Below, one piece after another: positions 19,296 through 29,336 of a stretch of DNA of 64,000 bases. Positions within the stretch are counted from its first letter, which is position 1. Every line of letters starts with the position of its first letter. The DNA is from SHAN690 sp023262195 (lineage in GTDB: Bacteria; Bacteroidota; Bacteroidia; Flavobacteriales_G; Salibacteraceae): positions 248,001 through 312,000 of the forward strand of contig JAYQJE010000001.1 of NCBI GenBank assembly GCA_038142005.1. Direction: 5' to 3'. The notes under the pieces are model-generated. The model was not told the origin of the DNA, did not search any database, and saw only the letters and a list, made by a program, of their open reading frames with translations. The translations under genes were made by a program, and so were the position numbers.

Positions 19296-19328
19296 AAGCC
19301 CTTCATGGAAACATGAGGGGCTTTTTTA
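19296..19328 (+). terminator. Rho-independent terminator after groEL
   Basis: AAGCCCTTCATG and CATGAGGGGCTT form a 12-bp stem (one G-T pair) with a GAAA tetraloop, followed by a T6 run. It overlaps the stop codon of the convergent Kunitz-domain gene. Confidence 0.88.
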
Positions 19329-19577
19329 TTCCAAACTCTTTTTACACTCGCAACTCTTACACTCTTCAAGTGTATCAAACGGCACATTACCACCGCATCC
19401 GCCCCATTCAAATTTCCTGCACGTTTTAAGCTCGCTATCGTAATAATATTTTGAAATCAGGGCTTCACATGGTCCAGGATCTGGTTTTTCTATACAAGGT
19501 TTGGGCAAATTGCAATTATCCTTTCTACAGGATATGACCAGCAGAAATAAGTCAACATAACATGCTGCATTTTTCAT
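19326..19577 (-). CDS. Small lipoprotein with a BPTI/Kunitz-type domain
   Basis: This 83-residue protein begins with a short hydrophobic leader and a lipobox-like LVISC (C17). The rest is a Kunitz inhibitor fold: C28-x8-C37-x15-C53-x7-C61, with GPC at 35-37, KYYYDSE at 43-49 and F-x-WGGCGGN at 56-64. The last two Cys spacings (C73, then C76 or C78) deviate slightly from BPTI. The residue after the second Cys, the P1 position of the binding loop, is Glu38 rather than Lys or Arg, so trypsin inhibition is unlikely. Kunitz domains are common in animals and rare in bacteria. It is convergent with groEL and stands alone. Confidence 0.8.
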   Translation of the reverse strand: MKNAACYVDLFLLVISCRKDNCNLPKPCIEKPDPGPCEALISKYYYDSELKTCRKFEWGGCGGNVPFDTLEECKSCECKKSLE

Positions 19578-19660
19578 TTTAAGGTGACTTTATTGATTAC
19601 GAAATAGAATGTATTGCCTCTATTTTAGACTCTAGAAGAGCAGATTTGGTTAGGCGTGGC

Positions 19661-20277
19661 TTAAGAAACCGGGTTAGCCTCTTTCCAGACACCCATACAA
19701 TAATCAATGTAGTTGAGCACTTCCTCTTGTCCATGTTTGCTGGATGCTGAAGTCAAGAAAAACTGAGGAGTTTCCTCCCATGTCTCAAGCAACTTCTTCT
19801 TGTATCGAGTCAGATTTTTATTCAACTCTGTACTGCTAAGCTTATCAATTTTGGTGAATACAATAGCAAATGGAATTCCATGCACCCCAAGCCATTCCAT
19901 AAATTCTAAATCGATTTTTTGTGGTTCAACTCTACAATCAACCAAAACGAATGCGCTAACCATGTTTTCGCGCTTTTCAAAGTAGTCATAGATCATTCGC
20001 ATGAATGAAGCACGATCTTTTTACTGACTTTGGCATAGCCAAATCCAGGCAAATCCACTAAGTACCACTCATCATTTATTAAGAAGTGGTTGATCAGTTT
20101 AGTTTTTCCAGGAGAGCCACTGGTCTTCGCCAGCCCTTTTCTATCACAAAGCATATTGGTAAGGCTGCTCTTACCCACATTAGATCGACCAATGAAGGCA
20201 AACTCGGGCTTATCCTTCTTTGGACATTGCTCTACCTTCGATGAACTTGTTGTAAACTCTGATTTGGTTACGCGCAT
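19661..20277 (-). CDS. engB: Ribosome-biogenesis GTPase EngB (YihA/YsxC); 1-base indel
   Basis: EngB is an essential GTPase involved in 50S assembly. The motifs are G1 GRSNVGKSS (30-38), G3 DLPGFG, G4 TKIDK and G5 SASS. The frame breaks in the T5 run 20018-20022 (A5 on the coding strand). One more A restores VSKKDRASFMRMIYDYFEKR, giving 205 residues. Its ATG shares one base with the stop of the upstream hydrolase gene. The gene is otherwise complete. Confidence 0.94.
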
Positions 20278-21047
20278 TAAGCTGCAGGTGGAAATCTCTT
20301 GTGGTACCAGTCATCCAAAAGACGATTAAACTCTTCGGGGTGTTCCATCATTGCCGCATGGCCACATTCATCAATCCAACTGAGATCTGAGTCTGGAAAA
20401 AGCTCGTGGAATTCTTCGGCTACGTCTGGAGGCGTTATTGTATCATTTTTACCCCAGATCAGACATGTAGGCACATTCATTTTTGGAATTTCTCCGGCCA
20501 TATTATGTCGGATAGCACTCTTCGCTAGCGATATAATTCGAACCGTTTTCCCTTTATCATTCACAATATCAAAACATTCATCCACCAGCTCTTTAGTGGC
20601 ATGCTTGGGATCGTAAAAGGTTACGGCTACTTTCTGCTTTACAAACTCGTAATTGCCTCGCTTTGGAAATGATCCACCCAGAGTATTCTCATACAAGCCT
20701 GAACTACCAGTTAAAACAAGTGATTTAACCCTTCCTATATACTTAGACGCATATACCAACGCCACGTGCCCACCAAGAGAGTTGCCGAGTAGATGCGCTT
20801 TTTCAATCTTTTTAAAATCCATGAAGTCTGCCAAGTAGCGACTCAAGTTCTTAACGTTGGTATCAATAACAGGCATCGTATACAACGGTAACATGGGAAT
20901 GATCACCTTAAATCTTTTGGAGAAATAGTCATAAACTCCTCGAAAGTTGCTCAGTGCTCCAAACAATCCATGCAACACAACTAACGGTTCTCCTTCTCCT
21001 TTCTCAATGTAGGAGAACCCGTTTTCTTCGATGATTTTAACTTCCAT
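20277..21047 (-). CDS. Alpha/beta-fold hydrolase
   Basis: This 256-residue protein of the alpha/beta hydrolase family shows the oxyanion region LHGLFG (25-30), the nucleophile elbow GNSLGG with Ser90, the acid Asp202 in WGKNDTITPP and the base His230 in CGHAAMMEHP, a complete triad. There is no signal peptide, so it should be cytoplasmic. The substrate cannot be read from sequence; family members include esterases, C-C bond hydrolases and haloperoxidase-like enzymes. It is translationally coupled to engB by a TAATG overlap. Confidence 0.85.
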   Translation of the reverse strand: MEVKIIEENGFSYIEKGEGEPLVVLHGLFGALSNFRGVYDYFSKRFKVIIPMLPLYTMPVIDTNVKNLSRYLADFMDFKKIEKAHLLGNSLGGHVALVYASKYIGRVKSLVLTGSSGLYENTLGGSFPKRGNYEFVKQKVAVTFYDPKHATKELVDECFDIVNDKGKTVRIISLAKSAIRHNMAGEIPKMNVPTCLIWGKNDTITPPDVAEEFHELFPDSDLSWIDECGHAAMMEHPEEFNRLLDDWYHKRFPPAA

Positions 21048-21437
21048 TTACTTGGGGTGGTATTTCAATCTAGGCGACCAAAAATAACTAATTTGACTAC
21101 CTAAGATAGTTTCACTTTTTACGGTGTAAACACTGCCGTGTTGAAAGCAATTCATTAGAGCTTTTCCCATCAAACGCGCCTATACCTATCACAGATTACA
21201 TCTGACTTGAATCTGAGCTAAATCAAGACCGCACAGCAAGCTTGACACAGCCCCAATTTGTTCACAATCTCGAGACATACTCCCATTTTTTTTACCACCT
21301 TGCTTAGTCTTTGATTCTACTAGATTTTTAAGTCTTCGTATTTGATAATATAAGCCAAGTTTTCAACAACTTCTTCTCAAGTGGCAAATAGTGGGAAAAT
21401 ACGGTTATTTTAGCAGCTTCTAATCGAAAACCTTGAT
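21048..21437. other. 390-base divergent intergenic region before mraZ
   Basis: No ORF with coding character is seen. The left part holds a possible minus-strand -7 element for the hydrolase gene: TATTTTTG on the minus strand, 21079-21086, about 30 bases before its ATG, without a clear -33 box. The right part holds direct repeats that look like MraZ boxes (annotated separately). A small RNA or leader cannot be excluded but nothing supports it. Confidence 0.5.
21381..21395 (+). promoter_or_regulatory. Putative MraZ operator (two boxes)
   Basis: GTGGC at 21381 and GTGGG at 21391 are direct repeats spaced exactly one helical turn apart, 43 bases before mraZ. MraZ from E. coli and other bacteria binds tandem TGGGN-type repeats with about 10-base periodicity in its own promoter. 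The match suggests autoregulation of the dcw cluster. Only two boxes are visible and the first is imperfect. Confidence 0.5.
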
Positions 21438-21902
21438 ATGAACAGCTTTATAGGTGAATATGAGTGCAAACTGGATGCGAAATCCAGGTTTCTTCTTCCT
21501 GCCGGATTGAAGAGACAGCTCGATCCTGCCGCTAAAGAGCAGTTTGTCTTAAATCGAGGTTTTGAGGGCTGCCTGGTTTTATATCCTCAAAATGAGTGGG
21601 ATAAGATTGCTTCTAGGCTTAAGAAGCTCAATCTGTTTGTGGCTAAGAACAGGGCTTTTTACAGGCAATTTCACAATGGTGCTACAGCCATCAATCTTGA
21701 TACTACAGGAAGGATTTTAATACCAAAAACACTTTTAGCGCACGCAGCACTGGAGAAGCACGCGGTGTTGTTTGCTTATGCTGATCGAATAGAAATATGG
21801 TCGAAAGACCGATACGAGGAGGTGATGAGTCAAGATGCGGAGGATTTTGCTGATTTAGCTGAGGAGGTAATGGGCGGATCTGATGACCAAGAAGATAAAT
21901 GA
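21438..21902 (+). CDS. mraZ: Transcriptional regulator MraZ
   Basis: This 154-residue protein has two SpoVT/AbrB-like MraZ modules: residues 1-60 (FIGEYECKLDAKSRFLLPAG) and about 80-140 (TAINLDTTGRILIPKTLLAHA). MraZ proteins bind repeats in the mraZ promoter and tune expression of the division and cell-wall cluster. It is the first dcw gene and overlaps rsmH by 4 bases. Confidence 0.95.
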   Translation: MNSFIGEYECKLDAKSRFLLPAGLKRQLDPAAKEQFVLNRGFEGCLVLYPQNEWDKIASRLKKLNLFVAKNRAFYRQFHNGATAINLDTTGRILIPKTLLAHAALEKHAVLFAYADRIEIWSKDRYEEVMSQDAEDFADLAEEVMGGSDDQEDK

Positions 21903-22800
21903 CCTATCACACCACCGTTCTTTTACATGAGGGAGTAGAAGCTTTAGCTATTGAACCCAATGGAGTCTACGTAGACGCCACTTTCGGGGGCGGTGGTCAT
22001 AGTCGCAGAATTCTGGATCTGCTTGTTGACGGAAAGCTACTTGCTTTTGATCAAGATTCTGATGCTGAACAGAACAAACTGGATGACGAAAGATTCATCC
22101 TGTGTAAAGCAAACTTCAGATATCTCAAGAATTTTCTGACAGCCAACCACATAGACAAGGTTGATGGAGTGCTTGCAGATTTTGGAGTTTCAGGACACCA
22201 ATTTGATGAGGCGAGTCGCGGTTTTAGCTTTCGATTTGATGCCGCATTAGATATGCGCATGAATACATCTCAATCATTGAGCGCAAAAACCGTGATCAAT
22301 GAATATGATGAGGCTGAATTAAAGCGAGTTTTTGGAAGTACGGAGAAATCTCCTATGCTGCCAAACTGGTGAAGCATATCATTTCAGAGCGCAGCGAAAA
22401 GCCAATCGATACCATTTCAGGTTTGATACAGATTGTTGAGCGTTTAGTTCCTGAGCGGAAACGAAAATCTGAATTGGCCAAAATATTTCAAGCCATACGG
22501 ATTGAAGTCAACGATGAGATAGGCGCATTGAAAGATTTTATTCAGGCCGCAGCAGAATGCCTCAAGCCTGGTGGTCGATTTGTAGCAATTAGCTACCATT
22601 CGCTGGAAGATCGGCCTGTAAAGCATTTTCTGCGCAGCGGAAATTTCGATGACAAGCAGGAAAAAGATCTCTACGGAAACGTCAATCGACCCCTTGATCC
22701 GCATGGCAAGGTAATCACTCCCTCACCTGAAGAAATTGAATTGAACCCAAGAGCGCGAAGCGCCCGAATGAGAATAGGAATAAAACGCAGCAATGGCTGA
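21899..22800 (+). CDS. rsmH: 16S rRNA (cytosine1402-N4)-methyltransferase RsmH/MraW; 1-base indel
   Basis: RsmH methylates N4 of C1402 in 16S rRNA with SAM. It starts with the family pattern YHTTVLLHEGVEAL. The SAM site is VDATFGGGGHSRRIL, a GVLADFGVSGHQFD motif follows, and the C-terminus has ISYHSLEDRPVKHFL. The frame is lost at AA 22336-22337. One added A restores VFGKYGEISYAAKLVKHII and a 300-residue protein. It lies between mraZ and ftsL with overlapping ends. Confidence 0.95.
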
Positions 22801-23158
22801 ACAAACTGATAAAAAGAAAAGGCAAAACCCGATAGCCGCAATACTCACCGGCAGTCTGTTAACACAAGACTCGGTGGTAAAGCACCTGCCTTATCTCTTA
22901 TTTCTAGCGCTTCTCGGTCTGGTATACATAGCCAACGGATACATGGCCGAATCATCGGTTCGCGAAATAAATATGACTCAGCAACAAATCAAGGAATTAC
23001 GCAGCGAGCAAATCAGTATGAAGAGTGAGCTGAATAACACAATTATCGAATCTGAATTGAAAAAAATCATTTCAGAAAGAAATATGGAACTCACCGAGTC
23101 CATCGATCCACCCAAGAAAATTGTCATTAACCACGCTGAAATCGAGGAAATAAACTAA
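22793..23158 (+). CDS. ftsL: FtsL-like cell-division protein
   Basis: This 121-residue bitopic membrane protein has a basic cytoplasmic head, one membrane helix (about 33-50, LPYLLFLALLGLVYIA) and a periplasmic coiled coil with heptad-like leucines (MTQQQIKELRSEQISMKSEL). Sequence conservation of FtsL is low, so the call relies on topology and position between rsmH and ftsI. FtsL helps activate FtsWI at the septum. Confidence 0.82.
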   Translation: MAEQTDKKKRQNPIAAILTGSLLTQDSVVKHLPYLLFLALLGLVYIANGYMAESSVREINMTQQQIKELRSEQISMKSELNNTIIESELKKIISERNMELTESIDPPKKIVINHAEIEEIN

Positions 23159-25272
23159 TGAGTGACTCGCCAAATAAGGAATTGTTAAACCGTTCTTACC
23201 TGATCTACTTTTCCTTATGCCTATTGGGTTTAGCCATCGTAGGCAAAGCTGTTTTCATTCAAATCTTTGAAGGAGCGGAGTTGCGAGAAAAAGCAGAAAA
23301 TCTTACCACTGTATTTCGTGATATTGAAGCAGTTCGGGGCAACATCTATGCTGATGATGGCAGCATGTTGGCAACCAGTGTTCCCATTTATGAGGTACGC
23401 ATGGATCTCAATGCAGACGGACTCACCGATGATGTTTTTGACGAAAACATTGACTCTCTCTGTATTTCCCTAGCCAAACTATTCGATGGTAAAAATGCCA
23501 TTGAATGGAAGCGAGATCTCACCGAGCAAAGAAGCCGCGGCAATAGATATTACCTCATCAAGCGAAAAGTAAAATACCATCAAATGAAAGCGATGCGTGA
23601 ATTCCCAATTTTACGACTCGGTCGCTATAAGGGTGGATTTATTGTATTACAACAAAACCGCAGGGAAAAGCCATTTCGCATGCTCGCTGCCCGCACCATC
23701 GGGTACTCTCGTGAAGACATCAAGCCTGTCGGCCTCGAAGGGGCATATCAAAAAGAACTTGCTGGAGTAAGCGGAAAACGACTCATGCAAAAAATCTCGG
23801 GTGGTGTTTGGATGCCCATCAATGATGAAAACGAGGTAGAACCACAAGACGGTTTTGATATTCATACCACCATCAATCTGAATATTCAAGATGTAGCGGA
23901 AAACGCGCTTCTAAAGCAATTGCAGCTGCACGATGCTGACCACGGTTGTGTAATTCTCATGGAAGTATCCACTGGTGAAATAAAGGCCATTGCCAATTTA
24001 AGCCAAGATGACGATGGAGACTACTGGGAGTATTATAACTACGCCATAGGAGAAAGCACAGAACCAGGATCAACTTTCAAGCTTCCAGCACTTATTACCG
24101 CAATTGAAGACGGTTATATATCGCTCACAGACAGCGTTGAAACGGGAGACGGTCAAGCCGAGTTTCATGGTGAAATCATGCGTGACTCCAAAGAAGATGG
24201 ATATGGTAAAATCACAATAAAAGAGGCCTTCGCAGTATCCTCAAATATTGGAGTGATGCGTGTAATCGAACGCTACTATGCCAATCAACCCGAAAAGTTT
24301 ATCAAGGGCTTGAAGCAAATGAAATTAGGTGAGCCCATCGGCATTGAACTCGCGGGTGAAGGGCAACCATTGATTAAAGACCCTAGCGACAATTCTTGGT
24401 CTCTCATCACACCGCTCTGGACTAGCATAGGATATGAGGTACAGGCAACCCCTCTTCAAATCCTCACTTTCTATAATGCCATTGCCAACGATGGAAAAAT
24501 GGCAAAACCTAAGTTTGTTAACAAGGTTACTGATAAGAGTAGTGTTGTAAAAAGCATTCCAACAGAGGTAATTAGCGAACGAATATGCTCAGAGAAAACA
24601 GCCAAGCTTGGGCGCGAATTGCTCGAGTCTGTGGTTGAGCAGGGAACCGCAAAGAATCTTCGCAATAACAATTACTCCATCGCTGGTAAAACTGGAACAG
24701 CCCGAATAGCAAATTCTAGCAAGGGATACGGTCAGAAGATCAGCTATCAAGCTTCGTTTGCAGGGTACTTTCCAGCTGATAGCCCCAAGTATAGTTGCAT
24801 TGTAGTGGTAAATGCACCAAACAGAAGTCATTACTATGCTAGCCACGTAGCAGGACCCATATTCGAAGAGATTGCCGATAAGGTATACGCCACAAGCATT
24901 AAAATCCATGATGAGCTTGACCAACAAAGTGAAATCACTTCGCTCACCCACATTCCTGTGTCAAAAAACGGTGCACAACAAGACCTTTTCACCGTATTCG
25001 ATCATCTCAACATCCCTATTGAATCGAGTAACCCAGATAATAAATGGGTGATTACTCAAACAGGGCCCGATAAGGTCAAAATGGACCGAAGGGCCGTCAC
25101 CGAAAATCTCGTACCAAATGTGAGGGGTATGTCGGCACAAGACGCTGTTTACATTCTTGAAAATGCTGGACTTACGGTATCTATCAAAGGCCGAGGTTCG
25201 ATCAAAAGTCAATCGATCGACCCAGGACAAAGAATTACAAAAGGCGAACGAATAATTCTTGAATTATCATGA
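23158..25272 (+). CDS. ftsI: Penicillin-binding protein FtsI (PBP3) with PASTA domain
   Basis: This septal peptidoglycan transpeptidase has 704 residues. It has an N-terminal membrane helix (about 14-33), a dimerisation domain and a transpeptidase domain with the SxxK nucleophile S305 (EPGSTFK), SSN at 361-363 and KTG at 511-513. A single PASTA domain follows at the end (VPNVRGMSAQDAVYILENAG). Its partner FtsW is encoded downstream in the same cluster. It overlaps ftsL by one base and murE by four. Confidence 0.95.
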   Translation: MSDSPNKELLNRSYLIYFSLCLLGLAIVGKAVFIQIFEGAELREKAENLTTVFRDIEAVRGNIYADDGSMLATSVPIYEVRMDLNADGLTDDVFDENIDSLCISLAKLFDGKNAIEWKRDLTEQRSRGNRYYLIKRKVKYHQMKAMREFPILRLGRYKGGFIVLQQNRREKPFRMLAARTIGYSREDIKPVGLEGAYQKELAGVSGKRLMQKISGGVWMPINDENEVEPQDGFDIHTTINLNIQDVAENALLKQLQLHDADHGCVILMEVSTGEIKAIANLSQDDDGDYWEYYNYAIGESTEPGSTFKLPALITAIEDGYISLTDSVETGDGQAEFHGEIMRDSKEDGYGKITIKEAFAVSSNIGVMRVIERYYANQPEKFIKGLKQMKLGEPIGIELAGEGQPLIKDPSDNSWSLITPLWTSIGYEVQATPLQILTFYNAIANDGKMAKPKFVNKVTDKSSVVKSIPTEVISERICSEKTAKLGRELLESVVEQGTAKNLRNNNYSIAGKTGTARIANSSKGYGQKISYQASFAGYFPADSPKYSCIVVVNAPNRSHYYASHVAGPIFEEIADKVYATSIKIHDELDQQSEITSLTHIPVSKNGAQQDLFTVFDHLNIPIESSNPDNKWVITQTGPDKVKMDRRAVTENLVPNVRGMSAQDAVYILENAGLTVSIKGRGSIKSQSIDPGQRITKGERIILELS

Positions 25273-26729
25273 TGCTTCTTCAAGACATATTATACAAAGC
25301 AGGGCTCGAAGAACTAATTGGGAGCACCAATCTCGCTGTTGAAAAAATATGCTCCGATAGCCGTTTGGCCGATCCGCTCAGCGCCTTCATTGCTGTTCGT
25401 GGCACCCAAACAGATGGCCATAAATTTATTGATAGCGCGCTTGATCAGGGATGCAACATCATTATTTGTGAAACTCTTCCAGATGTTCAAAGACCTGAGG
25501 TCACCTATGTTCGGGTGAAGGACTCACAAAAGGCCCTAGGTGTTATCGCATCTAACTTTTACGGAAACCCCTCCGAAAAACTCGATTTAGTTGGCACTAC
25601 TGGCACCAATGGAAAAACCACAGTTGTCACTCTTCAATATCAGCTGTTTAAGGCACTTGGATACAAGGTGGGAATGTTATCCACCGTTGTCAACAAGATC
25701 GGCAATAAAGAAGTAAGCGCTACGCACACAACGCCTGATCCAATCCAACTAAATGCGCTACTGGCACAAATGGTGGAAGAAGGATGTAATTACTGCTTTA
25801 TGGAAGTAAGCTCTCATGCAGTACACCAAAATAGTATTAGTGGGTGTAGGTTTAAAGGTGCTCTTTTCACGAACATCACACACGATCACCTTGATTACCA
25901 TAAAACCTTTGATAACTACATCAAAGCCAAAAAGGCCTTTTTCGATGATCTGACCAATCAGGCGTTTTCACTCATAAACCAAGATGACATTCATGCGGAA
26001 ATCATGGTGCAGAACACAAAGTCTACTCCATACACCTTCGCCTTGAAACAGGACGCTGATTTCAGAGCTAAAATTCTTGAAAATCACTTCCAAGGTCTAA
26101 ATCTAGTGGTTGATGGAAATGAATTGTGGTCAAAGCTGATCGGGCATTTTAACGCTTATAATTTACTAGCCACCTACGCCACAGCAATCTTGCTGAACCA
26201 AGACAAACTTGAGGTATTGACCATGCTAAGCAACCTCAATCCACCCGCAGGTCGATTTCAGTATTTATTAACAGATAATGGCATTGTTGGAATTGTAGAC
26301 TATGCACACACCCCTGATGCACTCAAAAATGTATTGAATACAATCAATGATATCAGAGGAGGAAATGAAAAAGTAATCACCGTGATTGGTTGCGGTGGAG
26401 ATCGTGATAAAGACAAGCGTCCGGTGATGGCAGATATTGCCACAAAACACAGCGATAAAGTCTTGCTCACCAGCGACAATCCTCGCACAGAAGACCCTAC
26501 ACAAATCATAAAAGATATGGAAGCGGGCGTGGATAAAACGCTGCTAAAGAAAACCCTCAGCATCACCGATAGAAGAGAAGCCATTAAGGCTGCAGCTGCC
26601 ATGGCGGAAAGCGGTGACATCATTCTTGTAGCAGGCAAAGGCCACGAAACCTATCAAGAAATCAACAGAGTTCGCTCTGATTTTGACGACATGTTAATCC
26701 TAACCGAAATGCTGAAACTGGTCAACTAA
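25269..26729 (+). CDS. murE: UDP-MurNAc-L-Ala-D-Glu:meso-diaminopimelate ligase MurE
   Basis: MurE adds the third residue of the stem peptide in the cytoplasm. The ATP loop GTTGTNGKT starts at residue 109, with K116. The DNPRTEDP motif near the end is the signature for meso-diaminopimelate rather than lysine, so the peptidoglycan should be DAP-type. The 486 residues are complete. It overlaps ftsI and mraY. Confidence 0.96.
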   Translation: MMLLQDILYKAGLEELIGSTNLAVEKICSDSRLADPLSAFIAVRGTQTDGHKFIDSALDQGCNIIICETLPDVQRPEVTYVRVKDSQKALGVIASNFYGNPSEKLDLVGTTGTNGKTTVVTLQYQLFKALGYKVGMLSTVVNKIGNKEVSATHTTPDPIQLNALLAQMVEEGCNYCFMEVSSHAVHQNSISGCRFKGALFTNITHDHLDYHKTFDNYIKAKKAFFDDLTNQAFSLINQDDIHAEIMVQNTKSTPYTFALKQDADFRAKILENHFQGLNLVVDGNELWSKLIGHFNAYNLLATYATAILLNQDKLEVLTMLSNLNPPAGRFQYLLTDNGIVGIVDYAHTPDALKNVLNTINDIRGGNEKVITVIGCGGDRDKDKRPVMADIATKHSDKVLLTSDNPRTEDPTQIIKDMEAGVDKTLLKKTLSITDRREAIKAAAAMAESGDIILVAGKGHETYQEINRVRSDFDDMLILTEMLKLVN

Positions 26730-27976
26730 TGTTTTACTACCTATTCTCATATCTCCATTCTCTTGATTTTACTGGCGCAGGTGTATTTGAGTACATCACC
26801 TTCCGCGCTGCCATGGCGGTATTTACATCGCTTATAATAAGCATGATGTTTGGGGGTAGGATTATCAAATACCTGCGCAAACTTCAAGTAGGCGAAACGG
26901 TAAGAGATCTCGGCTTAAAAGGTCAAATGGCAAAACAAGGGACACCGACAATGGGCGGTTTAATCATTCTGAGCGCCATTCTCATTCCCACACTACTCTT
27001 TGCCAAACTTCATAACACCTACATCTGGTTAATGCTTATTTCAACTGTATGGCTCGGAGCTATAGGCTTTACGGATGATTATATCAAGGTTTTTAAGAAG
27101 GATAAAAAAGGTTTGGCTGGCAAATTCAAAGTTGTTGGTCAAATCGGGATTGGAATCATTGCTGGATCCATCCTGTTTTTTAATGATCAAGTAACCATTA
27201 AACACAAATCCTTTGATGATGCCGGTGCACCCGTAGTTTATCAAGTTCAAGATGAAGAAGGCTGCGTTTCAGAAGAAACTCAATGGGTAGAATCTACACT
27301 CACCAAAACAACCATTCCATTCATAAAGGGCAACGAATTTGACTATCGATGGCTCTTGAGTTGGGCGGGAGATAAATTAGCCGACTGGTCTTGGTTGCTC
27401 TACATAATCGTAGTTATAATCATCGTAACGGCAGTTAGCAATGGGGCAAATATGACTGATGGGTTAGACGGTCTGGCCGGTGGCACCTCGGCTATAAGCG
27501 GTTTGACCCTCGCCATCTTCGCCTACCTCGGATCCAATATCATTTTCGCGGACTTCCTAAATATCATGTTCATTCCAAATTCGGAAGAGCTGGTGATTTT
27601 CATGGGCGCTTTTGTTGGTGCCTGTATTGGCTTCTTATGGTACAACTCATATCCTGCCCAAGTCTTTATGGGTGACACAGGCAGCTTGGCCATAGGGGGC
27701 ATCATTGCTGTGTTTGCACTCGCGATAAAGAAAGAATTGCTCATCCCCATTTTCTGTGGTGTATTCCTAATTGAGAATCTGAGTGTGGTTATGCAAGTGG
27801 CATACTTCAAATACACCAAAAAGAAATATGGCGAGGGTCGAAGAATATTCCTCATGGCACCGCTGCATCATCATTACCAGAAAAAAGGCATTCACGAAAG
27901 CAAAATCGTGTCGCGCTTTTGGATCGTTGGAATCATGCTGGCGGTGGTAAGCATCATTACCCTCAAACTGAGATAA
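26729..27976 (+). CDS. mraY: Phospho-MurNAc-pentapeptide translocase MraY
   Basis: MraY transfers phospho-MurNAc-pentapeptide to undecaprenyl phosphate, forming lipid I in the inner membrane. This polytopic protein of 415 residues has the family motifs GTPTMGG, FTDDYIKV, NGANMTDGLDGLAGG, GDTGSLAIGG and APLHHHYQKKG. A polar insertion of about 60 residues (roughly 150-210) follows an early membrane helix. A similar enlargement occurs in other Bacteroidota MraY proteins, which makes them longer than the 360 residues of E. coli. Confidence 0.96.
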   Translation: MFYYLFSYLHSLDFTGAGVFEYITFRAAMAVFTSLIISMMFGGRIIKYLRKLQVGETVRDLGLKGQMAKQGTPTMGGLIILSAILIPTLLFAKLHNTYIWLMLISTVWLGAIGFTDDYIKVFKKDKKGLAGKFKVVGQIGIGIIAGSILFFNDQVTIKHKSFDDAGAPVVYQVQDEEGCVSEETQWVESTLTKTTIPFIKGNEFDYRWLLSWAGDKLADWSWLLYIIVVIIIVTAVSNGANMTDGLDGLAGGTSAISGLTLAIFAYLGSNIIFADFLNIMFIPNSEELVIFMGAFVGACIGFLWYNSYPAQVFMGDTGSLAIGGIIAVFALAIKKELLIPIFCGVFLIENLSVVMQVAYFKYTKKKYGEGRRIFLMAPLHHHYQKKGIHESKIVSRFWIVGIMLAVVSIITLKLR

Positions 27977-27979
27977 GCA

Positions 27980-29327
27980 GTGTCGAGAGTAGTTGTGCTT
28001 GGTGGAGGAGAAAGTGGTGTTGGAGCCGCCCTTTTAGCGAAAAAGAAAGGCTATGAAGTTTTTCTCAGTGATGGCGGGCAATTGAAGACGAAGTATAGAG
28101 ACGTTCTTTTACATAATGACATAGCGTTTGAAGAAGAGACGCATACGCATGAGCTGATTTTTAATGCTGACGAAGTGGTCAAAAGCCCGGGCATTCCAGA
28201 TCACATCCCCTTGATTAAGGCATTGCGAGAGCGAGAAATTCCAGTAATCAGTGAAATTGAGTTCGGAGCTCGATATAGCAATGCACGCTTCATTGCCATA
28301 ACGGGTAGCAATGGCAAGACAACCACCACCCTACTCACCTATCACATCTTAAAACGGGAGGGGTTGAATGTGGGAATCGCGGGCAATGTAGGAATGAGCC
28401 TTGCAGCCCAAGTAGCTGAAGGCCTAGATGTAGATTGGTATGTACTGAAGTAAGCAGTTTTCAACTGGATGGCATGTATGAGTTCAAGGCCGATATAGCC
28501 ATGCTTCTGAACATTACAGAAGACCACCTAGATCGGTATGAGTATGATGTGATGAAATATGCCCGAAGCAAAATGCGCATCACACAAAATCAAGATGAAC
28601 ACTGCTGGTTCATCTATTGTGCCGATGACCCAATGACCCTCAAAATCATGCAAGAATATGAGCTTCATGCAAAGCATGCTCCTTTCACTTTAAACGAAAC
28701 AAAAATTCATAATCATGAGGGCACAAACGCCTTCGCAAACAATAAACAAATAACCATTAATCCCAATTCAAATCCGTTAACTATGACCATACAAGAACTC
28801 GCCCTACAGGGCAAACACAATCTCTACAACTCCATGGCCTCAGGTATTGCCGCACGCATCATGGAAGTAAGAAAAGACATCATTCGTGAATGCTTAACCG
28901 ATTTCCAAAACGTTGAGCATCGTTTAGAACATGTAAATACCGTTTATGGAATGAACTTCATCAACGACTCAAAAGCAACCAATGTTAACTCTACTTGGTA
29001 CGCGCTTGAAAGCATGTCAACACCCACCGTCTGGATAGCAGGTGGAGTAGATAAGGGCAACGATTACGATCAAATCATGGAAATGGTAAAGAAGAAAGTA
29101 AAATTGATCGTATGCCTAGGAAAGGATAACTCTAAACTAAAGGCAGCATTTGATGGAGTGGTAGAAATTGTGGAAGTGGACAACATGCGAGATGCTGTTT
29201 ACAGAGCATACAAGGCCGGAGAAAAGGGAGACACCGTTTTGTTGAGCCCTGCTTGCGCCAGCTTTGATCTTTTCAAGACTACGAAGACCGAGGACGTCAA
29301 TTCAAAGAAGCCGTACGAAACCTTTAA
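27980..29327 (+). CDS. murD: UDP-MurNAc-L-Ala:D-glutamate ligase MurD; two indels
   Basis: MurD adds D-glutamate to UDP-MurNAc-L-Ala. A GTG start gives the Rossmann-like head VVVLGGGESGVGAAL. The ATP loop is ITGSNGKTTTT, and the C-terminal domain contains EHRLEHV, NDSKATNVNSTWYAL and LLSPACASFD. Two breaks are seen. At G 28447 an added G restores VLEVSSFQLDGMYEF. Near 29277-29279 an added base restores FKNYEDRGRQFKEAVRNL and a stop at 29327. The corrected protein is 449 residues, normal for the family. A separate gene copying only the C-terminal domain follows 9 bases later. Confidence 0.94.
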
Positions 29328-29336
29328 ACTACCGCC

